Assembly: GCF_949628265.1 (NCBI RefSeq)
Contig: NC_088787.1
Location: 3,090,501-3,154,500 of the forward strand
Direction of reading: 5' to 3'
DNA: 64,000 nucleotides
Source of the DNA: Cloeon dipterum
Taxonomy: Eukaryota > Arthropoda > Insecta > Ephemeroptera > Baetidae
Part shown: positions 44,304-56,617 of the stretch, piece by piece
How the letters are laid out: every line of letters begins with the position of its first letter
Position numbering within the stretch: the first letter of the stretch is position 1
The notes under the pieces: generated by a model
What the model was told of the DNA's origin: nothing
The model's input: only the letters and a program-made list of their open reading frames with translations
The model's database searches: none
Position numbers and translations under genes: made by a program

Positions 44304-44402
44304 CTGCTCGCCGGGTAAAAACTGGGACGAAGCTGCACAGTGCACAGCTAGATTGCTGAGAGTCGAATGATTTTCAGAGGCAACGAACTTCCCTCTTATA
44401 TT
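44304..44402 (-). promoter_or_regulatory. Yellow2 core promoter and leader exon
   Basis: AATATAAGAGGGAAG (complement, 44388-44402) contains TATAAG, about 85 bases before the leader donor at 44304 (GGCGAGCAG then GTTC). The layout matches yellow1. Confidence 0.6.
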
Positions 44403-45328
44403 GTAAGCAGCCTATACCCGGAAATGTTTAACGCACTCGTTGCTCCCACAGCAATAGTCCGAAGTCCACTTTAGGTGTTACTTGAGCACACACACACTCC
44501 GTGTTCCATTTCCTACCGACGACCTTGCGTAATGCCTCGCATCACTCGAGTCCTTTCTAATGCACTTAAGTGTTTTCTAAAATTCAAATAATATCTCTTC
44601 AAGAATGAATATATTTCCCCACACGGCCTAGCATCTGAAACAGGCCTTCAAAAATATCAGATATAAATCAAGCAGCAGGGCTGACTGGTTGAAAAATTTA
44701 TTCAAATTAAAATGCCATAGGGAGCAGACTGATTGATTTTGTTACCTAATTTTGCGAATAAAATAAAACATTAAAAAGATAGATATACTGAAAAATTAAG
44801 GGCAAAAGAAAAGTGTTCGTAAAATGCGAGACATGCCACTTAAATTATATCTTTTAGATTTTATGGATATATGAATTGCTCTCAAAACTCCCAAAAAATG
44901 ATCAGAGTTACACGTATATAACTGTTAGCAAACCAATTTGAATTCGCCCTGCGCAGATCAATGTCCGCCTGTTGTAAAATAAAGCGTTTAAGTGAAGATT
45001 AAGGAGTTGAAAATGAACTAACTTTTCTCCCTGTGAAATTTGATTAATGGCGCGTCGGGAAGCTGACGCTGCGACGACGATTGTCTATGGGGAGGGTTAG
45101 AGAACTATTTTTACTCCTACCTTGCTGCTTTGTTCTTAAGGGAAGATTGATCTGGAGCCAAATTAACTTCAATACTCTATTCAAATTTCATGAGTCAACC
45201 GAATAAATTTATAAATAAAAAACAAAATTAAAAATTGAATGCTTCAAAATTTAATTCTACTTTTATTATTCAAATCGAGAGATTTGCTTAAGTTTCTTCC
45301 AGCGATTCCTTCTCCTTTTCGTCAACCA
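44403..45328. other. Divergent intergenic region, yellow2/ZnF2
   Basis: Copy of the yellow1/ZnF1 intergenic block, with the same ordered words and small indels. No coding frame is seen. Confidence 0.5.
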
Positions 45329-45334
45329 TATAAA
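45329..45334 (+). promoter_or_regulatory. TATA box of ZnF2
   Basis: TATAAA lies 64 bases before the start codon, as in ZnF1, with the same leader downstream. Confidence 0.6.
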
Positions 45335-45397
45335 CCACCTGACGACCTGACAAACTGCAGCTGTGTCGATCTCATTCGCGCCACTTCAATTGTCGTG

Positions 45398-47319
45398 ATG
45401 CCGCTTGTGAAGCCGCTCTGCCGCGTTTGCGAGCGTCCGACGGCGGACGGCGCTGTCCAGGCTGTCCAATTGGACAAGGACAAGCTGCAGACTTGGTTAC
45501 TGAACGTCTGCGGCTACGAATTTGCAGAGGGAATCGAAGATGACGATCTGATTTGCAATTTCTGCATCTGGCACGCAGAGTGAGCTGCATAGCGGGATCT
45601 TTTTTCAATTTTAATTACATATGAACTTTATATATTGTTAGGTTTCTTGCCAAACATGTTTGCGGGCTCGAAGCTTTGGTTTGGTGGCCGCAAGATATGG
45701 ATAATTTGGACGACGTGGTGAAGGAGTTGAGGAAGAAATATCTAGGTAAACATATGAGCTTTTAAATTCAATTATAGTAATTTTTCTTGTATAAATGACG
45801 CGAGAAAAGGTACTAATGGAGATTAAGGAACGGATTCAAAATGAGCAAGAACGTAATTATAACGCATGAGGATATAGCAAAACTTAACACAAAGAATATT
45901 ATATTATATAAAAAAACTGATTTATATGTTATTATAATACTCTTTACTGACGAGAAAATTTTACCGCGGTACATTTCACCTTTGAAATCATTATCCTATT
46001 CCAAATCTAACTGATGCATTTTAATTTTATGAATTCAATTCTCTACTTTTACCTTAATTTGATCAGGATTAATTGTTACAGAAGGAAAAGCAGAGCAGTG
46101 CTGGGTGCAGCTGGAGAAAATCGAGTTGCCGAAAAGCGAGAACGAAGAAAATGCGGAGCACGAGGCAGAGAAGAGCGATCGAAAGAGTAGGAAGAAATGC
46201 TTCTACTGTGGACAAGTGGTCGCAATTATTAGTATTCACATGAGAAAAATGCACGTGAATGCCATCAGGTGTGACTTTCGTAAATGTGCCACATATTTCC
46301 ACACAGTCGAGGAAAAGGAGAGCCACACCGAGGAAGTACATAAAAAGTCTCAAGAACCAAATCTGATCAACTGCAGTTTTTGCGAGAAACAGTTTCGGAG
46401 GTCTGGCGACCTCAGAAAGCATATTCGACGTGTTCATTCCGAGTTTCTGGTTCGATGCACTTATTACGGTTGCTTTTCATACTTCAAAACCGAATCAGAC
46501 TTGAAGAATCACTTTGATTCAGTTCACGACAAAGAAGACGAGGAAAAAGTCTTCAATTGTCAGTATTGCGAGTATAAAACCTCAAGAAATGACAATTTGA
46601 TACGTCACATTGCTTGCTTTCATTTGCCAAAGACGGTCAAGTGTGACAAATGTGAAGAAATGTTTGCCTCAAAGCAACTTCTGGCTCAGCACATCAATGA
46701 TAAACATTTGTTTCGGATGTGCAAAATTTGCAATTCAAATGTTGAAAATTACAGGAATCATTTGAAAATAGCATTCTGCAAGCGCTGCAAAAACGAATTT
46801 GAGTGCTCAGGTTTGTACCAATCTCACTTGAAAACATGCAAACAAACTCTTTTTAAATGTCAAATTTGTCAAAAGACTTTCCGATTGCCATTTCAATTGA
46901 AATACCACTTGAAAATAAAACACAGAAACAATTCATGGCGTGGTTTGCAGCACAAAAATCTTGGATTCAAGTGCGAGCCGTGCAAATGGTACTACAAAAG
47001 TGCTGAATCCTTGAAAATCCACTTGAATCACACTCACAAGAGACTGAATTGGAAGCATTGCGCACACTGTCCAAAGATCTTCACTCATTTTGCCAACTTG
47101 AAGAACCATTTGGCTGCGAAACACAATTTGATTGAACGAAAATTCGAATGCGGTGAGTGCCAGAAGAAGTTTGTGTCTTCACGTTTTCTGGCTGTACACA
47201 AAAGAAACACTCATTTGCAGACCAAAAATCGGAAAATTTGTAAGGTGTGTGGAAAATCACTGGGGGAAAGGTGTTTGAAACCCCATTTATTAACGATTCA
47301 TGGCATGAGAAGTCCGTAA
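45398..47319 (+). CDS. C2H2 zinc-finger protein with N-terminal ZAD-like domain (ZnF2)
   Basis: 507 residues from exons 45398-45579, 45642-45745 and 46082-47319. The N-terminal domain is nearly identical to that of ZnF1 (CRVCERPTADGAVQAVQLDK, LICNFCIWHAEF). The last exon holds about thirteen fingers (CFYCGQVVAIISIHMRKMH, CSFCEKQFRRSGDLRKHIRR, CQICQKTFRLPFQLKYHLKI, CAHCPKIFTHFANLKNHLAA, CGECQKKFVSSRFLAVHKRN). Finger-helix positions differ from ZnF1 more than the framework does, suggesting changed DNA targets after duplication. AATAAA is at 47606. Confidence 0.9.
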
Positions 47320-48512
47320 TAACTGTCCGCTCATTTTCGAGAGTAAAAATCAGCTGTTGATATATGTTTAGAGAGTTTTTTTTAGAGGACTGGTTTTTTA
47401 TGATCTTGTCCATATAGTTCATCTGCTACTGTAACTTTTGTTTTTCCAGCATCCCTTAAATCACTTTTTCGTGGACTTTCGTTTTACGAACAAATTTTTC
47501 TGGACAATCCAACTATCCTTTTCCCACTTTTTGTATATTTAATCTGTAATAATAAGCGTTTAATCCAACCGATCTTTGTAAATAAGGTAAATACATATAC
47601 TTTCCAATAAATTGTGGTGAAGGTAAAGCATCAATAGTTTAATTTTACTCGGGCAAAACCACTCCCAGTATTTGAAAATATGTACATTAATAACATTTGC
47701 ATTCGTCTCTTGTAAAACAGAAACGCACGAACTCTTTTTTGTGATTTTTTTATGGATTGATGTAAACACAAACCATTTGTCATTTGCTGCTAAAAATATT
47801 TTTTATTTATAATGTCTAAATTTACTAATTTATAAGCAACCCGGGAAAAAACAATTTGCTTTATCCAAATAAATTTGTGCCTTATTGAATCCCTGATAAA
47901 ATAAAAACTGCTTTAAATATACTAACAAATAGAATATTCTATTGCCTTCAGAAATTGAAATTTTCAGAAGAAAATACTAATCACCTATCTGTTCGGAACG
48001 GTTGGTACGTATAATTTTAATATGTATTCCTTTTTAAAGGACTGATACTTTTGCCCTTTAATTAAGATGACGCAATAGCTAAAGCACAAAACTTAAACTC
48101 GCATTGCAAACTGCAATTAATTGAAAATTGTTTAGTCCACATCTTTTACTACGGGAATTCAGGATTAGACTCCATTTCAATCGCGAGAATTTATTAAAGC
48201 AAATGTACAACTTAAAATATGTTACTTTTGTGGCATAAAATTGAAATAAGGAGTAAAACCTTCGCTGATTGTAAAATCTCGTTTATATTTTTCGCATTAA
48301 TTCATTAATTAAAAAGTAAAACACGGGACCTTTTTAAAGTGATTTTTAATTGTATATTTACTATTTTTCAAGTAAACACAACAGAATGATTGACGGAAAC
48401 ACAAATCAAGCAGAGCGGCTTGAATGAATTTCACCTAATATATAAATATCAGGGCTTCTAAATTCAATTTCCCTTTATTGCTCTGGTTAACAATAAAAAT
48501 TAGAAAATCTGG
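47320..48512. other. 3' flanks of ZnF2 and yellow3
   Basis: AATAAA at 47606-47611 ends ZnF2. The TTATT complement at 48474-48479 fits the yellow3 end. Otherwise AT-rich with no gene. Confidence 0.5.
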
Positions 48513-50207
48513 TTAAAAAACATCTGAAATGGCCGTGAAGACTCTGTACAAAACATTTTCGATTCCCTCGTCCACGTCCACCATATTATCCAAGGAAACA
48601 GAATTCCGGATGGTGGTAATTTCCATGGCGACTCCGTCGTCGCACTGCTCTTTGTAAGGTATCGAATTTCTCGTCCTCAGGGAGAGCCAGAGCATGACAA
48701 AGCAGCTCAAGACCAAGAGGAAGGCGAGCGAGCCGATCAAAACAGAGTTGGTAGACTTGTCAGTTTTCCCTTTTCCTGTGAAACGTCCGCTTTTAATACA
48801 TTTTATGTTTTAATTGTTGAAAGAATATAGCTATTTTCGGAGAAAATTTATACCTGTCGTAGGAGAATCACTAGTGTATGGCTTCGCACCGACTGAAGCC
48901 TTTAATAGCCTGAAACTTGGTTTGTTCCCTGTGCTATTCAATACAGTCATCCAAAAGGTTCCCAACGAGTCCAAGGCAAAAGTAAACGGCCAACTCATTT
49001 CCAGCTTTCCAGCCTAAAAAGTGTAACGGACTGTTATATATTTCGTAATTTTAGCTAAGACAAAAGAAAATGAAACCGTATACACACGATTCTCCAGTTT
49101 AAAAGACTGAAAATGTTGATCGCAATTACGAAAAGCAGTGTACTATTTATTATTTAAATTATGGTAACCTCTACCTCATAAAAATGCTGCTCCTGATATG
49201 GCTGGGAAGTGTTCCAAGAGATTATGTAATTCATATACAAAAAGGCCGCATACATGGTTCCGTGGTTGTCCATCAGAATTCTGTACGGTCTCGCTTTCCA
49301 ATTTCCGATTAGTTTCGGATTTGCAGTTTGAGTTTCGTGGGGATTTTCGGGAATTGGAATTGAATATAGTTCAGTGGAGATGTATTTGCTGAAGTAGAGT
49401 TGTCTCGCTTCCTCCTTAGGAGACAGGGCAATGGAAAAAACGTTCATTCCTGGAGTTTCCACAATCCAAGATTCTTCTCTTTCCAAACTAAACACGACAA
49501 TGTGTTGCTCCCCCCACCGCGCGATGTAGGCGTAATGTCCGTTAGGCGTTTCGTCAAGCACCAAGTCGTGAATGTTGTAGTGAAAAGGAAAATGATGAAT
49601 GAGAATGGTATGGTCGTTGTTGGACAAGTCAAAAATCCATAGTTTGGTGTTGCAATCGTCGTTAATACCGTCATCAAGCACCCACAGCCTTCCAACGGAG
49701 TCCACTTCCAGCCCTGTTGCTCGGTCAATATTGTTGCAGTCATCATATTTCTAAAAAAAATAGTAGATTGTTAAATTTTTAACAATTTAAATCCTTATTG
49801 AAATTTAAACATTTCTACAAAATGATACTAAAAGGTATTTACTGGGCGCATTTGTTTTTTACTCTATACTATAATTATATTCTTACTTTATGTATGTTCC
49901 ACGAAGGGAATGGAGTGAGCTTCGGGGGTGCAGAGGACTCGCTGCTCGTCGGCAAAGACACCAGAGTCACCGGAATGCCAACATTGTATTTCTCGAGACT
50001 GAGGAAGATCCTTGTTCCGTAGATAGCCATGAAAAGAGGTACAATTTTCACTGGTTTGAAAGTTCCATCTTTCAAGGCCTGTGTCCTGCTCTCCTCGGAA
50101 GGCCACTCGTAGTCCATTCCATCGGGCCACTCGAAGACTTGCGTGAAGTTGACGGCGGTGGCCAAGGAAAGGCGAAGCAAAATGATGACAAAGAAGCCAG
50201 GATTCAT
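48513..50207 (-). CDS. Yellow/MRJP-family protein with C-terminal membrane anchor (yellow3)
   Basis: 439 residues from minus-strand exons 50207-49887, 49750-49175, 49013-48854 and 48775-48513, with consistent phases. Signal peptide: MNPGFFVIILLRLSLATA. Yellow-domain landmarks are FTQVFEWPDGMDYEWPS, GLEVDSVGRLWVLDDG, DLVLDETPNGHYAYIARW, SIALSPKEEARQLYFS, LMDNHGTMYAAFLYMNYI and ALDSLGTFWMTVLN. The stalk is shorter than in yellow1/2 and is followed by VLIGSLAFLLVLSCFVMLWL and a longer cytoplasmic tail ending RVFTAISDVF. Intron 1 is short and lacks the cassette frame of yellow1/2. It is not paired with a zinc-finger gene; yellow4 lies directly upstream on the same strand. Confidence 0.88.
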
Positions 50208-51215
50208 GACTCAAATGTTTCTGAACTGTAAAATATAATAAGAAATGGTTTGAGTGAAGCTGCGTGAAAGAAATAGAATATCAAACTAAAATAAACAAAT
50301 CAAAGAGAAATACAGTTTTATCCATTTAATTAAAAATCCAAAATTAGCAAAAACTGCTTCCAATAAGTACGAACCTGCTCGCTGGGTGAAAACGAAGGCG
50401 ACTCTGCAACTATGTGCTAGCTAAACGATGACTGAGAACTTCTACCAAACAAAGCAAACCACTGCTTAAAAATCTTTGGACTTTGATCGTAAACATAAAT
50501 ATTAATAAATATCCATCTCCGAAAAGTAAAGGAACGTATTTGCTCTTGCTAAATATTATTTCTTCAGTTCTCAGATGAAACAAACAAATATTAAGACGCT
50601 TTTATTTGGAAATAATAGAAATTAATGAAATTTATCAGGTTCCTCTAACACAATCAACTGCAGGAGCCGTAACTTTCCCTTCGAGCCAAACAGTTTGAAA
50701 GAGAGAGTACAGAGCGCTGATTGTTTTCCTCCTTGCCACATTTTAGCATTAAAGGAAAGCAAGTACTTATAAGAAAAAAAATCGAGGTTATTTTAAGCAA
50801 ATCTCTGATTATGCTCAGAATTAATTTTAATTCATTATCAAGTGTATGTTATCTATCTAAAATTATTACAAAAATAGTAGATAAACTGAATTTAAAATGA
50901 AGTTTGCTAAATAATACTTTATGTCCTCAACTCGTATCTACGTTATTGGCACCCGACCGGAGTGACGTCAATGGCAAGAATTGGACCACAAAAGCGGAAT
51001 GACAGACAGTGAAATGAATGAATGAATTCCATGACAAAGCTGACAGGTTAAACATTAAATCAAAACATTTCTAATTTAACTTGCTATTTTATTTCATTCT
51101 TTATGTCATCGCAAAGAGAATATGAAAAAAATCGAGAATTTATCACAGCCTTGGTCAAGGGGCGGGGCTGCTAAGACGACGTAAAATTAATTTTAAATTC
51201 TCTCTTCCACCATTT
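50208..51215. repeat. Yellow3-yellow4 intergenic block
   Basis: 50375 is the donor of the yellow3 leader exon (AGCGAGCAG then GTTCG). 50415-50490 is the yellow3 promoter block that recurs upstream of the ankyrin gene. 50500-51000 matches 35170-35640. TGACGTCA is at 50963-50970, in the yellow 3' block. No separate gene. Confidence 0.6.
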
Positions 51216-52856
51216 TCAGACAGGGTGCATTTCCATTTGCACGACGCCTGCGTTGCGCTGCTCGTTGGAATTTTGCAATTTCCTCATCCTCATCCTCATG
51301 GAGAGCCAGAGGGTGATGCTGGTGCAGCTAAAGACCAAGAGGAAGGCGAGCAAGCCGATCAAAACAGGGTTGTCTGTTTGCCCATTTGCAGCAAAATTTC
51401 CGCCTTTAATAAATTATTTTAAATATCATGATTGGTTGAAAGAATTTTAAGGAAAAAAGTTTTCACGAAGAAAATTACCTGTTTTCGAGGGTTCGTTTAT
51501 GTATGGCTTCGCACCAACTGCAGCCTTTAGTAGCCTGTAACTTGGCCTAGTCGCTGTTTTATTAATTTCAGTTATCCAAAAGGTTCCCGATGAGTCCAAG
51601 GCAAAAGTAAACGGCAAATCAGTATCCAACTTTCCAACCTAAAAAGTGTAACGGATTATTATATTTTTCGAAATTGTAGCTAAGACAAAAGAATAAAATA
51701 CAATAAATTGAACAGTAAATACAGTTCTCAAATTAATAAGATAAAAAATGTTGACCAATAATAAATATCAATCTCTTAACTCATAAAAATGCCTCTCCTG
51801 ATGTCGCTGGTATGTGTCCCAAGAGAGTATGGAATTGTCCCACAAAAAGGCAGAGTACAATGTTCCGTGGTCGTCCATCAGCATTCTATACGAATGAAGT
51901 GCAGTCCATTTTCTGATCAATTTCGGATTTGCAGTTCGAATTCCGTCGCGGAGTATGTCAACGGAAATTGAAAGCAGTTCATTCGATTCTAAATTGCTGA
52001 GGTAGAGTTGTCTCGGTTCCTCCTTAGGGGATAGGGCAATGGAAAAAACCTTCATTCCTGGAGTTTTGACAATCCAGGATTCTTCTCTTTCCAAACTAAA
52101 AACGACAATGTCTTGTTCACCCCACCGCGTGATGTAGGCGAAATATCCGTCAGGCGTTTCGTCAAGCACCAAGTCGTGCAAGTTATAGCGAAAAGGAAAA
52201 TTATAAATGAGTTTGATTTGATCGTTGTTGGACAAGTCGAAAATCCATAGTTTGCTATTGCAATTTTCGCTGCCGTCATCGAGCACCCACAGCCTTCCAA
52301 TGGCGTCCACTTCCAATCCTGCTGCTTGTTCAATTTTGTCGCAGTTCCCGTATTCCTGCAAAAAAGTAAATTGTTTCAATTTTGAGCAGTTCCTATTCAA
52401 AATTGAACTTTTGAAGCTAAATCATTAACTCATTTGATGAAAAAAGAAAAATGTAAATACAAAATTCGACTAAAAGTGACTGTTTTTGTTAGTGCATATA
52501 CATGATGATTTGATTGTTATTCTTTAATTTTTAAAACTTACTTGCATATCCCACGAAGGAAATGGAGTGAGTTTTGGGGACGCAGAGGACGTTCTGCTCG
52601 TCGGCAAAGACACAAGAGTCGCCGGAATACTTTCATCTTTATGAAGGCTGTGGAAGATCCTTGTTCCGAACACAGCCATGAAATTAGGTTCAATTTTCTC
52701 TGGCTCAAAAGTTCCATCTTTCAAAGCCTGTGTCCTGTTCGCCACGGAAGGCCACTCGTAGTCCAATCCATCGGGCCACTCGAAGACCTGGGTGAAGTTG
52801 ACGGCGGTGGCGAAGGAAAGGCGAAGCAAAGTGGCGACGAAAAATAAAAGATTCAT
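51216..52856 (-). CDS. Yellow/MRJP-family protein, intron-2 donor displaced (yellow4)
   Basis: Minus-strand exons by homology are 52856-52542, 52355-51781, 51638-51479 and 51403-51216, about 412 residues if all are used. Signal peptide: MNLLFFVATLLRLSFATA. Landmarks are FTQVFEWPDGLDYEWPS, GLEVDAIGRLWVLDDGSENC, DLVLDETPDGYFAYITRW, SIALSPKEEPRQLYLSN and ALDSSGTFWITEINKTATRP. The anchor is VLIGLLAFLLVFSCTSITLW. At the end of exon 2 the other genes have GAG then GT; here the text is TATGAGTTAAGAG, one base short, so the only GT donor leaves exon 2 at 575 bases and breaks the frame into exon 3. Without splicing the protein would stop after FYELRD (about 300 residues), secreted and anchorless. Exons 3 and 4 remain open, so the change is recent or compensated. 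Confidence 0.75.
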
Positions 52857-53640
52857 GCCTTAAAAGATCCTGAACTGAAAATAAAAGTACGATATAGTTT
52901 TATTTAAGAGAAGGCTGCTTGGAAGAAAAGCAAACAAAAATTAACAAATCAAATTTAAACATAGATTTATGTTTATTTCGAGAAGAGTTAATTTAAAATA
53001 TAAAAAGTTACAAAATCTGCTTCCAAGTAATACGAACCTGCTCGCTGGATAGAAACTATTGGTCCCAGAAAGATGAGTGGCTTTCAAAAGAAAATAACTC
53101 GTCTTTACTAGCAGCGTACCCGCAACTGTTTAACCATAGCTATCTCTGCTTTGTGTACACATAAAACACTGACTATTTATAAAGCTTTTCTGAGCTTATT
53201 TGTGGCCGACCTCGCTGCTCATGGTTGTAAGCACTACACTGTGGTTTATTTATTTATTTATTTATGACCACATTACATTTATTTATTATATCAACATATA
53301 TATTAGATGAATTAAAAAACGAAATGTAAATCATGGTGTGAGAAGTGTGTATCATTGACTCAATAATCTGTCTAACAAATAATGTTAATCCCTTATTATT
53401 GTACCAATACATTCAAAATCGTATAACTTTTGATTATTTAGAATGTTTTTCTTTGTTCGAAAGTGAATCCATAATAATTTATTAACAAACAATTACAATA
53501 GAAGGCACTTCGCTCTCGTTATATGCATAGTTAGAATGTCACTTTTGGAAGAATAATTATTTGTTCAACGAGTTTGATGAAATTAATGTTCACTCAAATG
53601 CTCTTCGAATAAATTTGATTTCTCCTTCTACTGGGGAGTT
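52857..53640. other. Yellow4 leader and AT-rich spacer
   Basis: The leader donor of yellow4 (CAGCGAGCAG, complement, then GTTCG) is at 53038. A TTTATTTATTTATTTA microsatellite-like run is near 53247-53262. CGACCTCGCTGCTCATGG near 53209 resembles the end of the foldback MITEs at 12.5-13.4 kb. No gene. Confidence 0.5.
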
Positions 53641-54501
53641 CTGTCCTCTGCGGCCCGAATTAAAGTCTGGGTACGTGAATATTGCAACGTAATTCTATAA
53701 TTCTAGATAAAAGGCAAATTCCTTAATAATTTTGAAGTAAGATTAGTCCTGATCGACACCTTGATCATAGAAAGAAATAATATAATAAAATCCATCATCT
53801 TCAAATATTAAAAAAGGAACGGGTGTTTGCTCTTGTTAAACATTCTTTCTAAAGTTTGTCAATGAAACACAAACAAACTATATTAATACGATAATACGTT
53901 ATTTGGAAAGCAAAAAATTCTAAATTTATCACGTTCCTCTAAGAGTCGGAAGTTTCCCTACGCGCAAAACAGTTTGAAAGGAAGGAGTAGAGAGTTAGGA
54001 GTACAATGAGGAGTAGAAGTACTTACGAAACACTCTAGCCTATCTTAAACAAATCTCTGGTTATTCTCCGAATTAAATTTTGCTAATGTTTTCTGCCAAA
54101 AATTATTAAAAAAAAAATGTCAGATACACAGTGGTTAAAATGAAGTTTAGTTAAATAATACTTCTTCTCCTCAACTTGCACCAACGTTGTCACACGACTG
54201 AGTGACGTCACTAGCAATGAATGGACCAGACGAAAGGCAAGACAGACAATGAATAAATGAATTTCTTTGTCAATCTGATAGATTATACACAAAAACAAAC
54301 ATTTATTTAATTTACTTTCATATTTAATTTGTTCTATAGTTTAATTAAACTCTCATTAATTCTTTTGTTCGATTTTAACCAGTTTTTAGATATCATTTAT
54401 AAATGAAAATTGCAATTTAATATCCTATGGATATATTTTTATTGATTTTTATAAGACTGCCTATCGATATAATGTTCATTTATCAAAACTGACAAATTTA
54501 T
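53641..54501. repeat. Orphan yellow-type 3' flank
   Basis: 53750-54260 matches the blocks at 35170-35640 and 50490-51000, including GTTTGAAAGGA, CAACGTTG and TGACGTCA (54203-54210). In those places the block leads into a yellow 3' end; here it leads into the LRR gene instead. It is likely the footprint of a lost or moved yellow copy. Confidence 0.5.
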
Positions 54502-56617
54502 TTACAGTTCAATCGTTCCTTCCATCTTTAAGGAGACGTGAGGAACTTGATACATGCACGAATGACCAACAGCCACCTCAAAATTGTAAGCTCTGAAAAA
54601 CTCAAGCAAGTCGGCATCTCCAAAATTCTGGCACAATCTTTGGAAGATGTGTGGAGATCCGTCACTGGCGAGCATGGCATAAAATTGAAGTTGAGTCATC
54701 CAGTACTCGCAACAGACTTTAATCAAAAGCGGCAGATGGGCAGACGCGTTTTTCACGAAGCTGCTGAGAGCGTGGAAAAAGTCGACAGACATTTCTTGCG
54801 AATTGACACCCACAGCAAACGAGTCGAGGTTTCGCAGGATCTTCCCTTCAGAGATCATTCTCGAGAGCTTCTGCAGTTCGTCAGCTTCAATTCTACCTCC
54901 TGGAAGGTGTAGAGTAAATTTTTCAAGAAGCGGTGCCCTCAGAATGTTGGATAGGCAGATCTCTGCACTGGAATTTAATTTTTATAATTATTTAAAATGA
55001 AATAAATTTAAAAAAAACCTACGTGTCTGTGTACAGCCAATGAAATTCTCTCAGCTTTGAAAAAAAGTTAACAGGCGTCAAACTATTCGAGATGGCCACG
55101 TTTTCCAGAAGTAACGTTTCCAATTCGGGGCAAGAGTTGAAGATTCTTTTTAATTCCAAGGTAATGCGTCTGTTCGCTGTGTTTCTTATTTCGCATCTTT
55201 GCAAACGTTGTCCGTACGCGTCGACAAACTGTTCAACGCATTGGATTGAGGGAACGTTGTACAAGTCCAGACTCTCGATTTTTGTAAATTTCAGCAATGG
55301 GCTCACTTCACTATCATTGTAGACCTGACCTTCCAGATACAGTACCTACAATTTTATAAATTGTTTATTAGAAATAGGGCTGTCTTTGACGAAATTTCTG
55401 AGCACACCAATAAAGTGGTAAACTGGGTATTTTTTCTGACTGAAAAGTTTTGGCGGGAAAAAAATCTGCACGACTTTTTGGTGGGAAAAAAGATCCACTT
55501 TACCTAATTCGACCCTTCAGAATCGATTGGTGGGCTCTGAAACTTCGTGAAAGACAGTCTTTAAATTTTCTGTGTTACTCAACCAAAATATAAGAAAATT
55601 TATCTCATTTCCCGCCTGTTTGAAGTTTCCAAAAGAGAGATAATCTAACCCGTAAGACTGCAATATCTGGGAACTTGAAATGCAGATCAAGAGAACTTGG
55701 CTTTGTGCTCAATTTGCCAAGTTGAGATGTCTCCTGAGGAAGATCTTCTTCGGTCAATTCCAAAAATGAATTCGGGTCTGTCCCGTATTTTCCGACAGCT
55801 TGGAGGTTTGGCAGGTGTTTGATGCAAAGTTTCCAGAACCGCTTCATCGTTTCTTCCATAGTCGAATACACACAATCGAAGAGAAGAACAATCAAGTGAG
55901 AAAAGCTATCTAATAAATCACGTGTGTCCTCAAAGTCCGTGGGGTTAACGAAAACCACTTTAATTGCCTTGACGAACTTCAAAGAGGGTAGACTTTTGCA
56001 GATTTCCATCAAGTCCACGATGAAGATGACGCATTCTGAAATGTCCAGATTAACCAGCATTTTCAGCCGGCCGATATCCTCCATCATATCTGCTCTGAGA
56101 CGGGTCCAGATGTTGAAAGAGAGTGACTTGACATTCGGTGCGTGATTTGCAGCACAACGTAAAATCTGATAAACACAAATAAAATGTTTTAGTGAAGGAA
56201 TTTTGGCTTCATTTCTCTCGTCACCATTGCAAAGTAATAAAGAAAACTCTGTGGACTAAGGAAGCCGCTCATCAGCTGGCCGTTTATCGAAATTTCTTCG
56301 ATTTCCTTGCAGATCAATTGTCCGAAGATTTCCATCTGCCTGGCGGATGTGCTTAAGTGCAGTTTCCATTTTTCAGTGTGAATTCGCAGCAGTTTTTGTT
56401 TTAAGGTTGGCGCTGCGTTTGATTTTAAATTAAAATATTTATTTTATATATATTCAAAAATGATTTTCCTACGTAGGTTTCTGAGTTTTTGCTCTTTCTG
56501 ATCTATGTACAGGTCAAAGGTTTCGACGACCTTTCGAGTCGCAAGCTCAGCCAAGCTCTTATTTCTCCTCGTCAGGTTGATCAGCCTCGTTTTGGTTAAA
56601 TCCAGCCTTGGATCCAT
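54502..56617 (-). CDS. Leucine-rich-repeat protein, possibly F-box-like
   Basis: 545 residues from minus-strand exons 56617-56473, 56412-56225, 56165-55650, 55345-55023 and 54967-54502, with consistent phases. The N-terminus is helical (LAELATRKVVETFDLYIDQK, NLPPTLKQKLLRIH) and could be a degenerate F-box. From about residue 110 come irregular LRRs (NVKSLSFNIWTRL, RLKMLVNLDISEC, LPSLKFVKAIKVV, HLPNLQAVGKYG, FTKIESLDLYNVPSIQCVE, CPELETLLLENVAISNS). The C-terminal 120 residues are helical with several Cys. It has no signal peptide. F-box-LRR proteins select substrates for SCF ubiquitin ligases; the F-box here is too weak to assert. Its start faces ZnF3 about 775 bases away. Confidence 0.8.
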
